DNA of 64,000 nt from Streptomyces broussonetiae (GCF_009796285.1 NZ_CP047020.1:8184001-8248000); one strand, 5' to 3'; counted from the stretch's first letter, positions 17,251 through 24,913 are shown. Notes: a model not told the origin generated them from the letters alone. Numbers and translations: made by a program.

Positions 17251-17307
17251 AACCTACGTGATCGTAGGCTACGAATCCGTAGGTTACGAAGCCGTAGGTT
17301 AAGTTCG
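17251..17307. promoter_or_regulatory. repeated palindromic operator upstream of the desaturase
   Basis: Three consecutive 15-base units each begin CGTAGG(C/T)TA: 17263-17277, 17278-17292 and 17293-17307. An inverted half-site AACCTACG at 17251-17258 makes a palindrome with the first (AACCTACG-TGAT-CGTAGGCT). The array covers about 65-120 bases upstream of the GTG start. TetR-type regulators of desaturases (DesT in Pseudomonas, MadR in mycobacteria) use palindromes in similar positions; which regulator acts here is inference. Confidence 0.75.
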
Positions 17308-17435
17308 TCGTAAAGATCGCTGATCAGCACCCCTGGAACGGATTTCGGACACACGTGGCCCAGCTCTTCGCGGGTATGCGGAACGGCCCCGGGGTGCATC
17401 GGTCCCAGGGCCGTCGACGTCGCGGGATCAGCCGG

Positions 17436-18212
17436 TCAGGAGTACAGCTCCCGCAGGCGCACCGACAGGCAGGTCACACAGCCCTCGAGCTTCTCGAACT
17501 CGCTGATGTCGACCGTGACGACCTCATGGCCGAGATCGGTCAGCAGTTCCGCCGTCTTGGGGGCGCTCTGCGCCATCAGCAGCTTGTGGCCGCCGAGCAG
17601 CACCACGTGCGAGCCGGACTCCTCCGGCACCGACAGGAAGCCCGGGAACAGCGACGGCCGGTCCAGCTTGGGGATGTGCCCGATCACCGTGCCGTCGGGC
17701 AGCGCGGTCGCCGCGGACTTCAGGTGCAGCACCCTGCTGACGGGGACGGCCACCACGCGGGCGCCGAGCGGCTCGAAGGCGGCCCGCAGCTGCTGCACGC
17801 CGGCCGCGTTGGTCCGCCCGCCCCGGCCCACATAGACGGTGTCGCCGACCTTGAGGACGTCACCGCCGTCCAGCGTGCCCGGCTCCCATATCCAGTTCAC
17901 CGAGCAGCCGAGGCGGGCCACCGCCTCCTCCACCCCGACGGTCTCGATGCGCCGGGACTCGGCGCCGGGCCGGGTGATCAACGCCACGTTCTTGTACATG
18001 ACGACGGTGTCCTCGACGAACACCGAGTCCGGGCAGTCGTCCTCCGGGTCGACCTCGATCGTTTCCCAGCCGTGCGTGCGCAGCGCCTCGACGTACGCCT
18101 CCCACTGCTCGACGGCGAGCCCCACGTCGGCCTTCTCCCGCTCGATGTGCGTCACCAGACCTTCGGCGAGGCGGGGGCCGGGGCGGCGGACGAGGGCCTT
18201 CTTGCTGGGCAC
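17436..18212 (-). CDS. N(omega),N(omega)-dimethylarginine dimethylaminohydrolase (dimethylargininase)
   Basis: 258 residues, pentein fold. It hydrolyses methylated arginine to citrulline and an alkylamine. The catalytic Cys is Cys248 in GCVTCLSVRLREL close to the C-terminus. The other family signatures are present: the acidic cluster DCPDSVFVEDTVV, the GTLDGGDVLKVG loop and HLKSAATALPDG with the catalytic His. GTG start at 18210-18212, length normal for bacterial DDAH. It stands alone, so whether it uses free methylarginine from protein turnover or another guanidino compound cannot be said. Confidence 0.9.
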   Translation of the reverse strand: MPSKKALVRRPGPRLAEGLVTHIEREKADVGLAVEQWEAYVEALRTHGWETIEVDPEDDCPDSVFVEDTVVMYKNVALITRPGAESRRIETVGVEEAVARLGCSVNWIWEPGTLDGGDVLKVGDTVYVGRGGRTNAAGVQQLRAAFEPLGARVVAVPVSRVLHLKSAATALPDGTVIGHIPKLDRPSLFPGFLSVPEESGSHVVLLGGHKLLMAQSAPKTAELLTDLGHEVVTVDISEFEKLEGCVTCLSVRLRELYS

Positions 18213-18381
18213 GAGGGGCCTTTCGTATCGATGGTGCGGTGGTCGGTGCTCATGTACACGGCACCGGTTTCGCCATCATGCAGCCCGCTCCGGCCAGGGC
18301 AAAACCCTCGTTGTCAGGCTGTGCCCCTCCTGAGACGTCCCGGCGGCGCCCGGGACGTCCCGGCATCGGGCACCCCGCCGG

Positions 18382-20007
18382 CTAGGCGGGATACCCGAGG
18401 TCCTCCTCAGTGACCTCCTTCAGCTGCCCGTCCTCGATCAGCAGTCGGCGAGTGATCCCGATCGACTGGAGGAACGGCATGTCGTGGCTGGCCACGACCA
18501 GTGCGCCCTCGTACGACTCCAGGGCCGAGACCAGCTGCTGCACGCTCGCCATGTCGAGGTTGTTGGTCGGCTCGTCGAGCAGCAGCAGCTGGGGTGCCGG
18601 TTCGGCGAGCATCAGCGCGGCCAGTGCCGCCCGGAACCGCTCGCCGCCCGACAGGGTGGCCGCCTTCTGATCGGCCCGCGCGCCCCGGAACAGGAAGCGG
18701 GCAAGGCGCGCCCGGATCCGGTTGTTGGTGGCGCTCGGCGCGAACCGGGCCACGTTCTCGGCCACCGTCAGCGCGTCGTCCAGCACGTCCAGCCGCTGGG
18801 GCAGAAAGCGCAGCGGCACGTGCGTGTGTGCCTCGCCGGTCACCGGGGCCAGCTCCCCGGCGATCGTCCGCAGCAGCGTCGTCTTGCCCGCGCCGTTGCG
18901 GCCGACGAGTGCGATCCGCTCCGGGCCGCGCAGATCGAGGACGCCCTCGATGCGCGCCCCGTGGGCCGGCTCCAGGTTCTCCAGAGTGAGCACCTGCCGG
19001 CCGGGCGGCACGGCCGTGTACGGCAGGTCGACGCGGATCTCGTCGTCGTCCCGTACGGCCTCCGCCGCCTCGTCCAGCCGGTCGCGGGCCTCGGCGAGCC
19101 GTTCCTCGTGCATGATGCGGTGCTTGCCCGCGGATTCCTGGGCGGCGCGTCTGCGTGCCCCCATGACGATTTTCGGCTCGCGCTTCTGCTCGAACATCTT
19201 CTGCCCGTACCGCTTGCGGCGGGCCAGTTTGACCTGGGCGTCGGCCAGTTCGCGCTTCTGCTTGCGCACGTCGGCCTCGGCCACGCGCACCATCCGCTCG
19301 GCGGCCTCCTGCGCCAGGGCGAGGGCCGCTTCGTAGGCCGAGAAGTTCCCGCCGTACCAGGTGACCTCCCCGGAGTGCAGTTCCGCGATCTGGTCGACCA
19401 GGTCGAGCAGTTCCCTGTCGTGGCTGACCACGATCAGGACGCCGGGCCATGCGGCGACGGCCTGGTACAGCCGGCGGCGCGCGTACAGGTCGAGGTTGTT
19501 GGTGGGCTCGTCCAGCAGCAGCACGTCCGGGCGGCGCAGCAGCAGCGCGGCCAGCCGCAGCAGCACCGACTCGCCGCCGGAGATCTCGCCGACGGTGCGG
19601 TCCAGGCCGATATGACCGAGGCCCAGCTCGCCGAGCGTGACCAGGGCGCGTTCCTCGACGTCCCAGTCGTCGCCGACCGTCTCGAAGTGCTCCTCGGCGA
19701 CGTCGCCCGCCTCGATGGCGTGCAGCGCGGCCCGCCGGGCGGCGATTCCGAGAGCCTGGTCGACGCGGAGGGTGGTGTCGAGGGTGACGTTCTGCGGGAG
19801 ATAGCCGATCTCGCCGGCCGCCTTGACGGTGCCGTCGGTCGGGGTCAGTTCCCCGGCCAGCAGCTTCAGCAGGGTTGACTTTCCTGATCCGTTGACGCCG
19901 ACGAGCCCGGTCCGGCCGGGGCCGAAGGCGATGTCGAGGCCGTCGAAGACGGCGGTGCCGTCGGCCCAGGCGAAGGTCAGGGACGTACAGGTGAGGGAAG
20001 ATGACAT
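18382..20007 (-). CDS. ABC-F family ATPase (ribosome-associated, candidate antibiotic-protection factor)
   Basis: 541 residues with two ABC domains and no membrane segments. Domain 1 has Walker A GVNGSGKST, signature SGGE and LLLDEPTNNLD; domain 2 has GRNGAGKTT, LSGGERFR and LLLDEPTNNLD. Between them lies a charged helical linker (about residues 230-330: RKQKRELADAQVKLARRKR, KIVMGARRRAAQESAGKH). ABC-F proteins act on the ribosome as translation factors or displace antibiotics. The ATG at 20005-20007 follows a leader of about 220 bases containing a three-codon uORF and mutually exclusive hairpins, a layout known for resistance-type ABC-F genes. That supports a protective role, but no drug class can be inferred. 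Confidence 0.88.
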   Translation of the reverse strand: MSSSLTCTSLTFAWADGTAVFDGLDIAFGPGRTGLVGVNGSGKSTLLKLLAGELTPTDGTVKAAGEIGYLPQNVTLDTTLRVDQALGIAARRAALHAIEAGDVAEEHFETVGDDWDVEERALVTLGELGLGHIGLDRTVGEISGGESVLLRLAALLLRRPDVLLLDEPTNNLDLYARRRLYQAVAAWPGVLIVVSHDRELLDLVDQIAELHSGEVTWYGGNFSAYEAALALAQEAAERMVRVAEADVRKQKRELADAQVKLARRKRYGQKMFEQKREPKIVMGARRRAAQESAGKHRIMHEERLAEARDRLDEAAEAVRDDDEIRVDLPYTAVPPGRQVLTLENLEPAHGARIEGVLDLRGPERIALVGRNGAGKTTLLRTIAGELAPVTGEAHTHVPLRFLPQRLDVLDDALTVAENVARFAPSATNNRIRARLARFLFRGARADQKAATLSGGERFRAALAALMLAEPAPQLLLLDEPTNNLDMASVQQLVSALESYEGALVVASHDMPFLQSIGITRRLLIEDGQLKEVTEEDLGYPA

Positions 20008-20074
20008 GGAGGCCTCGCGTACAGGTGCGTGCGGTCGGTGAACGCATCTCGAGACACCACGAGGCGGGAACCGA

Positions 20075-20182
20075 AGAGTCTGAGGCACGACGAGGCCATG
20101 AAAAAAGGCCTGTGCCTGGGGGACGGCTCGGACGCCGAGGTCGTACGCCGCGCACACCTCACCGGTGCTTCGCGGTGCCTCA
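20075..20182 (-). promoter_or_regulatory. candidate ribosome-mediated attenuator in the ABC-F leader
   Basis: In the transcript, TGAGGCAC (20182-20175) comes first, CAGGCAC (20118-20112) next and GTGCCTCA (20088-20081) last. The last element can pair with either of the first two (8 or 5 base pairs), so two folds exclude each other. Inside the second fold AGGCC/GGCCT extends the stem (20107-20111 with 20093-20097), and a run of six U follows AGGCC, which is striking in such a GC-rich genome. The first element lies just after the uORF stop, where a stalled ribosome would cover it. Confidence 0.6.
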
Positions 20183-20187
20183 GGACC

Positions 20188-20199
20188 TCAGACGAGCAA
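20188..20199 (-). CDS. three-codon upstream ORF (TTG CTC GTC stop) before the ABC-F gene
   Basis: A strong ribosome site GGAGAAGG (20210-20203) is followed, three bases later, by TTG CTC GTC TGA, encoding Met-Leu-Val. No credible longer gene fits this ribosome site. Such very short leader peptides precede antibiotic-inducible ABC-F and methyltransferase genes, where drug-stalled ribosomes change the fold of the leader. The use of TTG as start is the weak point. Translation is inferred from the ribosome site only. Confidence 0.5.
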   Translation of the reverse strand: MLV

Positions 20200-20236
20200 C
20201 GTCCTTCTCCAATCGACGGCAACAGGACCGGGATAA

Positions 20237-20265
20237 ACGGTAGGAGGGGCCGCGGCGGCTGTCAA
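20237..20265 (-). promoter_or_regulatory. vegetative promoter of the ABC-F gene
   Basis: On the minus strand TTGACA (20265-20260) is separated by 17 bases from TACCGT (20242-20237). This is close to the HrdB consensus with ideal spacing. Transcription would start near 20230 and give a leader of about 220 bases holding the uORF and the hairpins. Confidence 0.7.
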
Positions 20266-20335
20266 CGCAATTCATCAGGGCGGCCCTCGGCACGCGCCCG
20301 GCGCAGCGGACGCGCGGTGCACGCGCGCGTGACGG

Positions 20336-20752
20336 TCAGCAGGCGTCCCGCATCAGTTCGGCCAGGCCGTGGTCCAGGTCGAGCTGGAGGTGTTCGAGGC
20401 CGACGGGCACGAGGTCGTGGGTCGCCTCCAGGAAGTGCCGGATCTCGCCCGAGCGCACATGCACGATCGCGGTGCCCTCGGGGGCGTGGAACTCCAGCAC
20501 CGTGCGGTCGTAGCCGTACGGCCGCACCCGGACGTCCCCGTGGCCCTCGGAGCCCCGCAGCCCGGCGGTGAGCAGCTCGCGCGAGAAGGTCCAGCACACC
20601 TCGACGTTCTCCAGGGTGGCCGGGGCGGGGAAGGTCATGACGACGGCGAAGGGATCACGTCGGTCGTAGCGCAGCGTGGCGGGAATGTTCGGCATGCGCG
20701 GTGCGGCGGCGACGAGACGGGCCTCTACGGGCTGCTCGATGACGGTGGACAA
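20336..20752 (-). CDS. SsgA-like (SALP) sporulation/cell-division protein
   Basis: 138 residues, SsgA/SsgB family found only in sporulating actinomycetes. Characteristic stretches: MPNIPATLRYDRRDPFAVVMTFP, VEVCWTFSRELLTAGL, VRVRPYGYDRTVLEFHAPEG and IVHVRSGEIRHFLEAT (read in pieces). SALPs guide septum placement and wall remodelling during sporulation. I chose a TTG start (20752-20750), preceded by GAGGGAG seven bases upstream and giving the normal family length; no ATG or GTG with a ribosome site is closer. Which of the seven or so SALPs it matches is not decidable here. Upstream are a hairpin at 20785-20803 and a longer palindrome at 20846-20872. Confidence 0.88.
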   Translation of the reverse strand: MSTVIEQPVEARLVAAAPRMPNIPATLRYDRRDPFAVVMTFPAPATLENVEVCWTFSRELLTAGLRGSEGHGDVRVRPYGYDRTVLEFHAPEGTAIVHVRSGEIRHFLEATHDLVPVGLEHLQLDLDHGLAELMRDAC

Positions 20753-20845
20753 CGCCTTGCTCCCTCGTGACGGCTGGACGACGCCCGGGTGTGCGACACC
20801 CGGCACTGGAAGAGACGACGGATCCGGCCGAAGCGTGCACACGGA

Positions 20846-20872
20846 GAACGAGTGACCTCGGTCACCGCGTTC
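20846..20872. promoter_or_regulatory. inverted repeat upstream of the SsgA-like gene
   Basis: GTGACC-TC-GGTCAC (20852-20865) is flanked by GAACG (20846-20850) and CGTTC (20868-20872), making a long, nearly complete palindrome. It lies about 95 bases upstream of the SsgA-like gene and about 90 bases upstream of the divergent Ycf48-like gene, so it could be an operator for either. Confidence 0.5.
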
Positions 20873-20960
20873 ACACCCTCTCAATCAGGTCTTTCTGCCC
20901 GAAGCGGCGGGCAGTTGGCCCCCTGGACGGCGCCGGTCCGGTGGGCTAGCTTCGCCCGCC

Positions 20961-22070
20961 ATGAGGCGCTTGGGGAGCATACGAGGCAGGGGACGGACGG
21001 GCCGGCTGGTGGCGGCGGGGGTGGCGTGCGGGGCGGCGCTCGCCGCGCTGACAGTCCCGGTGGCCGAGGCCCGCCCTCTCGGACAGGGCAGCGGGGCAGT
21101 GCACTGGGCGCCCAAGGATCCCGGTACCCCGCAGGTCCGCTTCCGGGGGCTCGCGGCCGTCGACCGGCACACCGCCTGGCTGGCAGGCACGGGCGGTACG
21201 GTGCTGCGCACCACGGACGGCGGGGCGAGCTGGCGCAACGTCTCTCCGCCGGGCGCCGGCGACCTGCAGTTCCGGGACGTGGAGGCGTTCGACGCGCGGC
21301 GCGCGGTGGTGCTGGCCATCGGCGAGGGCGAGGCCTCCCGCGTCTACCGCACCGACGACGGCGGGGCGACCTGGACCGAGTCCTTCCGCAACACCGACCC
21401 GAACGCCTTCTACGACTGCCTGGCCTTCTTCGACCGCCGGCACGGCCTCGCCATGGGCGACCCGGTGGACGGCAGGTTCCGCATCCTGTCCACGAGTGAC
21501 GGCGGACGCTCCTGGCGGGTGCTGCCCGCGCAGGGCATGCCGCCCGCCCTGGACGGCGAGGCCGGCTTCGCCGCGAGCGGCCAGTGCCTGGTCACCTCGG
21601 GCCCGAAGGACGTCTGGCTGGCCACCGGCGGCGGCGCCCGCGCGCGCGTGCTGCATTCCGCCGACCGCGGACTGACCTGGACGGCGGCCGACACCCCGAT
21701 CCCGGCCGGCGATCCGGCCAAGGGCGTCTTCGCGCTCGCCTTCCGCGACGGCCTCCACGGCCTCGCCGTCGGCGGTGACTACCGCCCCGGCCAGCCCTCG
21801 CCGCAGGCGGCCGCCGTCACCGCCGACGGCGGCCGTACCTGGACGCCGGCCGCCACACCCCCGCCGGCCTACCGCTCCGGAGCCGCCTGGCTGCCGCACA
21901 GCCGCACCGCCGCGCTCGCGGTCGGCCCCACCGGCACCGACCTGACCACCGACGGCGGCCGCACCTGGCGGACCATCGACACAGGCTCGTACGACACCGT
22001 GGCCTGCACGCCCGACCTGAGCTGCTGGGCGGCCGGCGAACAGGGCAGGGTGGCCCGGCTGGAACGCTGA
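20961..22070 (+). CDS. secreted Ycf48/BNR-repeat beta-propeller protein
   Basis: 369 residues. A signal peptide is visible: Arg-rich start, hydrophobic stretch VAAGVACGAALAALTVP and an Ala-x-Ala-like end (VAEA) near residue 38. The mature part is a propeller with repeated TTDGG.SW / TDDGGATW / TSDGGRSW / SADRGLTW / TADGGRTW motifs, each about 45-60 residues apart, as in photosystem II assembly factor-like and sialidase-like BNR proteins. In non-photosynthetic bacteria these are exported proteins without known activity. ATG at 20961. No operon partner. Confidence 0.85.
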   Translation: MRRLGSIRGRGRTGRLVAAGVACGAALAALTVPVAEARPLGQGSGAVHWAPKDPGTPQVRFRGLAAVDRHTAWLAGTGGTVLRTTDGGASWRNVSPPGAGDLQFRDVEAFDARRAVVLAIGEGEASRVYRTDDGGATWTESFRNTDPNAFYDCLAFFDRRHGLAMGDPVDGRFRILSTSDGGRSWRVLPAQGMPPALDGEAGFAASGQCLVTSGPKDVWLATGGGARARVLHSADRGLTWTAADTPIPAGDPAKGVFALAFRDGLHGLAVGGDYRPGQPSPQAAAVTADGGRTWTPAATPPPAYRSGAAWLPHSRTAALAVGPTGTDLTTDGGRTWRTIDTGSYDTVACTPDLSCWAAGEQGRVARLER

Positions 22071-22083
22071 GCCGGCGGACGGC

Positions 22084-22380
22084 TCAGCTCGGCGTGTGCC
22101 GGTGGCGGACCAGCTCCGGGGCCGTTCTCGTGGCGACGAACTCCGTGACGCGGTACGTGCCGACACCGGCGACGGCGAACGGGTCGCCCGCGATGATCTC
22201 CTCGATCCGGGCGCGGTCCTCCCCGACGGCCAGGATCACCCCGCCGTCACGCGGGTTCTTGGGGCCGGCGGCGAGGAAGACGCCCTTGTCGAACTGCTCC
22301 TGCAACCAGGCCACATGGTCGGGCAGCAGGGCGTCGACGGCGGCGGGCGGGGCAGTGTAGGTCACATCGAGGACGAACAT
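22084..22380 (-). CDS. YciI-like protein
   Basis: 98 residues, ferredoxin-like YciI fold. Family features: MFVLDVTYTAPPAAVDALLPDHVAWL, where the His after Asp is the proposed catalytic pair, then FLAAGPKNPRDGGVILAVG and the AGDPFAVAGVGTYRVTEF ending (read in pieces). The biochemical role is not settled. ATG at 22378-22380. Ends 13 bases from the stop of the convergent Ycf48-like gene and is divergent from endonuclease V, 60 bases away. Confidence 0.85.
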   Translation of the reverse strand: MFVLDVTYTAPPAAVDALLPDHVAWLQEQFDKGVFLAAGPKNPRDGGVILAVGEDRARIEEIIAGDPFAVAGVGTYRVTEFVATRTAPELVRHRHTPS

Positions 22381-22440
22381 GATCCCGAGGCTACCCCCGG
22401 ACTGTGACAGTCCGCCCCGAGCCGTACAGTCTTGGTCACC

Positions 22441-23184
22441 ATGACGACCGTAGGCGTACCGGCGGGCTGGCCCGCGACCGAGGAAGAGGCCCGTGCCGTG
22501 CAGGACGAGCTGCGCGGGCGGGTGGTGCTGGACGAGCCCGGACCGCCGCCCGGGTCGGGCCACGTCACCGGCGTCGACGTCGCCTACGACGACGCTCTCG
22601 ACCTCGTCGCCGCGGCGGCCGTCGTGCTCGACGCCGCCACCCTGGACGTGGTGGCCGAGGCGACGGCCGTGGGTCGGGTGTCCTTCCCGTACGTGCCCGG
22701 GCTGCTCGCCTTCCGGGAGATCCCCACCGTTGTGGCCGCCCTGGAGCGGCTGCCGTGCCCGCCCGGCCTGGTCGTGTGCGACGGCTACGGCCTGGCCCAC
22801 CCACGCCGCTTCGGCCTCGCCGGCCATCTGGGCGTGCTCACCGGCCTGCCGGTCATCGGTGTCGCCAAGAACCCGTTCACCTTCACCTACGACGAGCCCG
22901 GCCCCGCGCGGGGCGCCTCGGCCCCGCTGCTCGCGGGGACCGAGGAGGTCGGGCGCGCCCTGCGCACCCGGGACGGCGTCAAGCCGGTCTTCGTCTCGGT
23001 CGGCCACCGGGTGAGCCTGGACAACGCCCTGGCCCACACCCTGGCCCTCACCCCGCGCTACCGGCTGCCCGAGACCACGCGCAGGGCCGACGCCCTGTGC
23101 CGCCGGGCGCTACGGCAGGCGGCACAGAGGACTGCTCCGGGTGGTGCTCAGGAAGCGACGACGCGCCAGGCGCCGACCTCCTGA
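22441..23184 (+). CDS. nfi: endonuclease V (deoxyinosine-specific repair nuclease)
   Basis: 247 residues. It cuts DNA (or RNA) near inosine produced by adenine deamination. Family motifs: GVDVAYDD with the first metal Asp, VPGLLAFREIP, VCDGYGLAHPRRFGLAGHLGV, IGVAKNP and FVSVGHRVSLDNA (read in pieces). ATG at 22441 has no ribosome site, but TACAGT lies at 22425-22430, so the message may be leaderless or nearly so. The last 37 bases overlap a small gene on the other strand, and the tail after about residue 228 (APGGAQEATTRQAPTS) is outside the conserved domain. Confidence 0.9.
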   Translation: MTTVGVPAGWPATEEEARAVQDELRGRVVLDEPGPPPGSGHVTGVDVAYDDALDLVAAAAVVLDAATLDVVAEATAVGRVSFPYVPGLLAFREIPTVVAALERLPCPPGLVVCDGYGLAHPRRFGLAGHLGVLTGLPVIGVAKNPFTFTYDEPGPARGASAPLLAGTEEVGRALRTRDGVKPVFVSVGHRVSLDNALAHTLALTPRYRLPETTRRADALCRRALRQAAQRTAPGGAQEATTRQAPTS

Positions 23185-23336
23185 TACGCCGAGTCGTGGA
23201 CGGCCGATCCGTCGCCCGGTTCGAGGGCGTAGTGGTGCAGATTGCCGCCCCAGTAGCGCAGGATCCGGCCCAGCTCGCCCGCCCGCTCCTGCGCCGGCGC
23301 ACCCTCGTCCACGGTCACTTCGAGCACGAACTTCAT
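23148..23336 (-). CDS. small conserved hypothetical protein, 62 aa
   Basis: The frame reads KFVLEVTVDEGAPAQERAGELGRILRYWGGNL then HHYALEPGDGSAVHDSAYQEVGAWRVV (in pieces). It starts at ATG 23334-23336 with a purine-rich site (GGAGGCGGGGAAGGC) just upstream. I recall this kind of protein in streptomycetes, but no function. The internal pattern (beta strand, helix, Trp-Gly-Gly, His-His, beta strand) looks like a compact folded domain. Its 3' end overlaps the 3' end of endonuclease V by 37 bases on the opposite strand. Confidence 0.72.
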   Translation of the reverse strand: MKFVLEVTVDEGAPAQERAGELGRILRYWGGNLHHYALEPGDGSAVHDSAYQEVGAWRVVAS

Positions 23337-23435
23337 GCCTTCCCCGCCTCCTTCCGCTCCGCTGCCTGTGTCTTCATCGTTTCATTGAGAAACCCGGTGA
23401 GACTTTGTCGGCCATGACTGCAGGCGGCGTGGACT

Positions 23436-23456
23436 TTTGAGAGCGGAAGTCTCAAA
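23436..23456 (-). terminator. hairpin downstream of the saccharopine dehydrogenase-like gene
   Basis: TTTGAGA (23436-23442) and TCTCAAA (23450-23456) form a seven-base stem with a seven-base loop, starting a few bases after the stop at 23461. It is AT-rich for this genome, and there is no long U-run. Confidence 0.45.
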
Positions 23457-23460
23457 CCTC

Positions 23461-24648
23461 TCAGGCCTCCGGGGCGCTTGCCGCCACGCGGAACGTGATG
23501 CCTGCGGCGCGCAGCCGTTCCGTCAGGGCGTCGCCCATCGCCTGTGCCGTGGTGACCTGCCCGGCCGTCTGCGGAAGGTCGTCGAAGGCCAGGCACAGGG
23601 CGGCCTCGGCGAACATCTTCGCCGTCTCGTCGTAACCGGGGTCGCCGCCCGCGACCTCCGTGAACACGCGCCGCCCGCCGCCCTCGCCGACGAAACGCAC
23701 CGAGAACCGGCTCCGCGCCCGCTTCTGTGCGCTCGGCCCGTCGCCCGGCCGGAGCCGGTCCGACAACCAGCGCCGAGCGGGCGGCAGTTGGGCGGCGGCC
23801 ACCACCGCGCCGACGGCGGTGAGCCCGCCGAGCGCTACCGGCAGGCGCCGCACCGCGGCGTAGTGCCGGTAGCGGAAGTCCGGACCGTACCGCTGCAGTG
23901 CCCGCGCCGAGCGGCGCACGATCTGCGGATCGAGGGTCGGCAGGGGCAGCGCCCACGCGCCGACCTCCGCGGCGAACCGCGGCGCGCCCGTCGGGGTCGC
24001 GACCCGGCGCCCCATGAGCCGCGGCTCGTGCCGGGCCCGCTCGCGTGCGGCACCCAGCAGTTGCCGGCCGCGCGCGAACTGGATCAGCGCCGAGGCCAGG
24101 GTGCCGCCGGAGAAGGCCGCGTCGGCGCTCACGTACCCGTCCACGGTCAGCGGCACCCCCTCGGGCAGCTGCCCGACCGTGAAGTGCACGCCCAGGTCGT
24201 GGGGCACGGAGTCGAAGCCGCAGGCGTGCACCAGACGCGCGCCCGTCTCCCGCGCGCGTGCGTCGTGCCGGACGTACACGCGGTCCACGAACTCCGGCTC
24301 TCCGGTCAGGTCCAGGTAGTCGGCGCCGGTGTCCGCGCAGGCGGCGGCCAGATCCTCGCCGTACAGCAGGTACGGCCCGACGGACGTGGCCACCACGCGC
24401 GCGTGCTCGGCGAGGGCGCGCAGGGTGCCCGGTTCGGCCACGTCGGCCCGCAGGACGTCGATGTCCGCGCCGCCGGGCAGCCGTTCGCGCAGCCGCTCCA
24501 GCTTCCCTTCGTCACGGCCCGCCAGTGCCCAGCGCAGGCCCTCGGGCGCGTGCGCGGCGAGGTACTCGGCGGTGAGTGTGCCGACGAAGCCGGTGGCTCC
24601 TAAGAGCACGAGGTCGTAGGGACGATCCGTCCTGTTTAGCCTGCTCAT
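23461..24648 (-). CDS. saccharopine dehydrogenase-like / trans-acting enoyl reductase family protein
   Basis: 395 residues. The N-terminal Rossmann fold is clear: YDLVLLGATGFVGTLTAEYLA at residues about 11-31, then ALAGRDEGKLERLRERL. The middle region (VATSVGPYLLYGEDLAAACADTGADYLDLTGEPEFV, HACGFDSVPHDLG) matches the group that includes mycobacterial trans-acting enoyl reductases for phthiocerol-type lipids. In streptomycetes the substrate is unknown. ATG at 24646-24648. It is divergent from a CaiB/BaiF-type acyl-CoA gene 265 bases away, so a link with acyl-CoA metabolism is possible but unproven. Confidence 0.85.
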   Translation of the reverse strand: MSRLNRTDRPYDLVLLGATGFVGTLTAEYLAAHAPEGLRWALAGRDEGKLERLRERLPGGADIDVLRADVAEPGTLRALAEHARVVATSVGPYLLYGEDLAAACADTGADYLDLTGEPEFVDRVYVRHDARARETGARLVHACGFDSVPHDLGVHFTVGQLPEGVPLTVDGYVSADAAFSGGTLASALIQFARGRQLLGAARERARHEPRLMGRRVATPTGAPRFAAEVGAWALPLPTLDPQIVRRSARALQRYGPDFRYRHYAAVRRLPVALGGLTAVGAVVAAAQLPPARRWLSDRLRPGDGPSAQKRARSRFSVRFVGEGGGRRVFTEVAGGDPGYDETAKMFAEAALCLAFDDLPQTAGQVTTAQAMGDALTERLRAAGITFRVAASAPEA

Positions 24649-24913
24649 GACACCCCTTGTCGTGCAGCCCGCGCCGCTGTCGGTGGCCGAGGCTAGCGTG
24701 AGGGGAACGAGCGACGACGACCGGCCCGGAGGCAGCGGTGGCTGACACCAGGAACGCCACGGACCTCGCCCGCCCTTCACTCTCCCGGGCGATCCGGGAG
24801 TCACCGGGCACTTGGCTAAGCGCTTGCTCGTTCAGGTCTTGTGTCCGATGGAACGCGTTCTTAGCATCACAGGTGTTACATCAGTTGTGTCACACACGTC
24901 TGGGGGCTGGAGC
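24649..24913. promoter_or_regulatory. divergent control region between the enoyl-reductase-like and CaiB/BaiF genes
   Basis: 265 bases without a gene. It holds a hairpin CTCCCGG-GCGAT-CCGGGAG (24782-24800), an 8-base palindrome AAGCGCTT (24818-24825) inside TAAGCGCTTGCT, and a 10-base palindrome GAACGCGTTC (24851-24860). The AAGCGCTTGCT type of sequence is common in TetR operators of acyl-CoA genes. AT-richer sequence (TTAGCAT, GTTACATCAG) between 24861 and 24885 probably includes the promoter of the CaiB/BaiF gene. Confidence 0.45.

Noticed and set aside
14838..17399. A very long minus-strand frame joining the VOC gene to the desaturase region
   Set aside because: Beyond 15626 it shadows the WhiB and desaturase genes in another frame. 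High GC content makes such long spurious frames common.
20081..20200. Longer peptide frames in the ABC-F leader (starting near 20157 and 20222)
   Set aside because: They have no suitable ribosome site at their starts and no homology; the three-codon uORF has a strong one.
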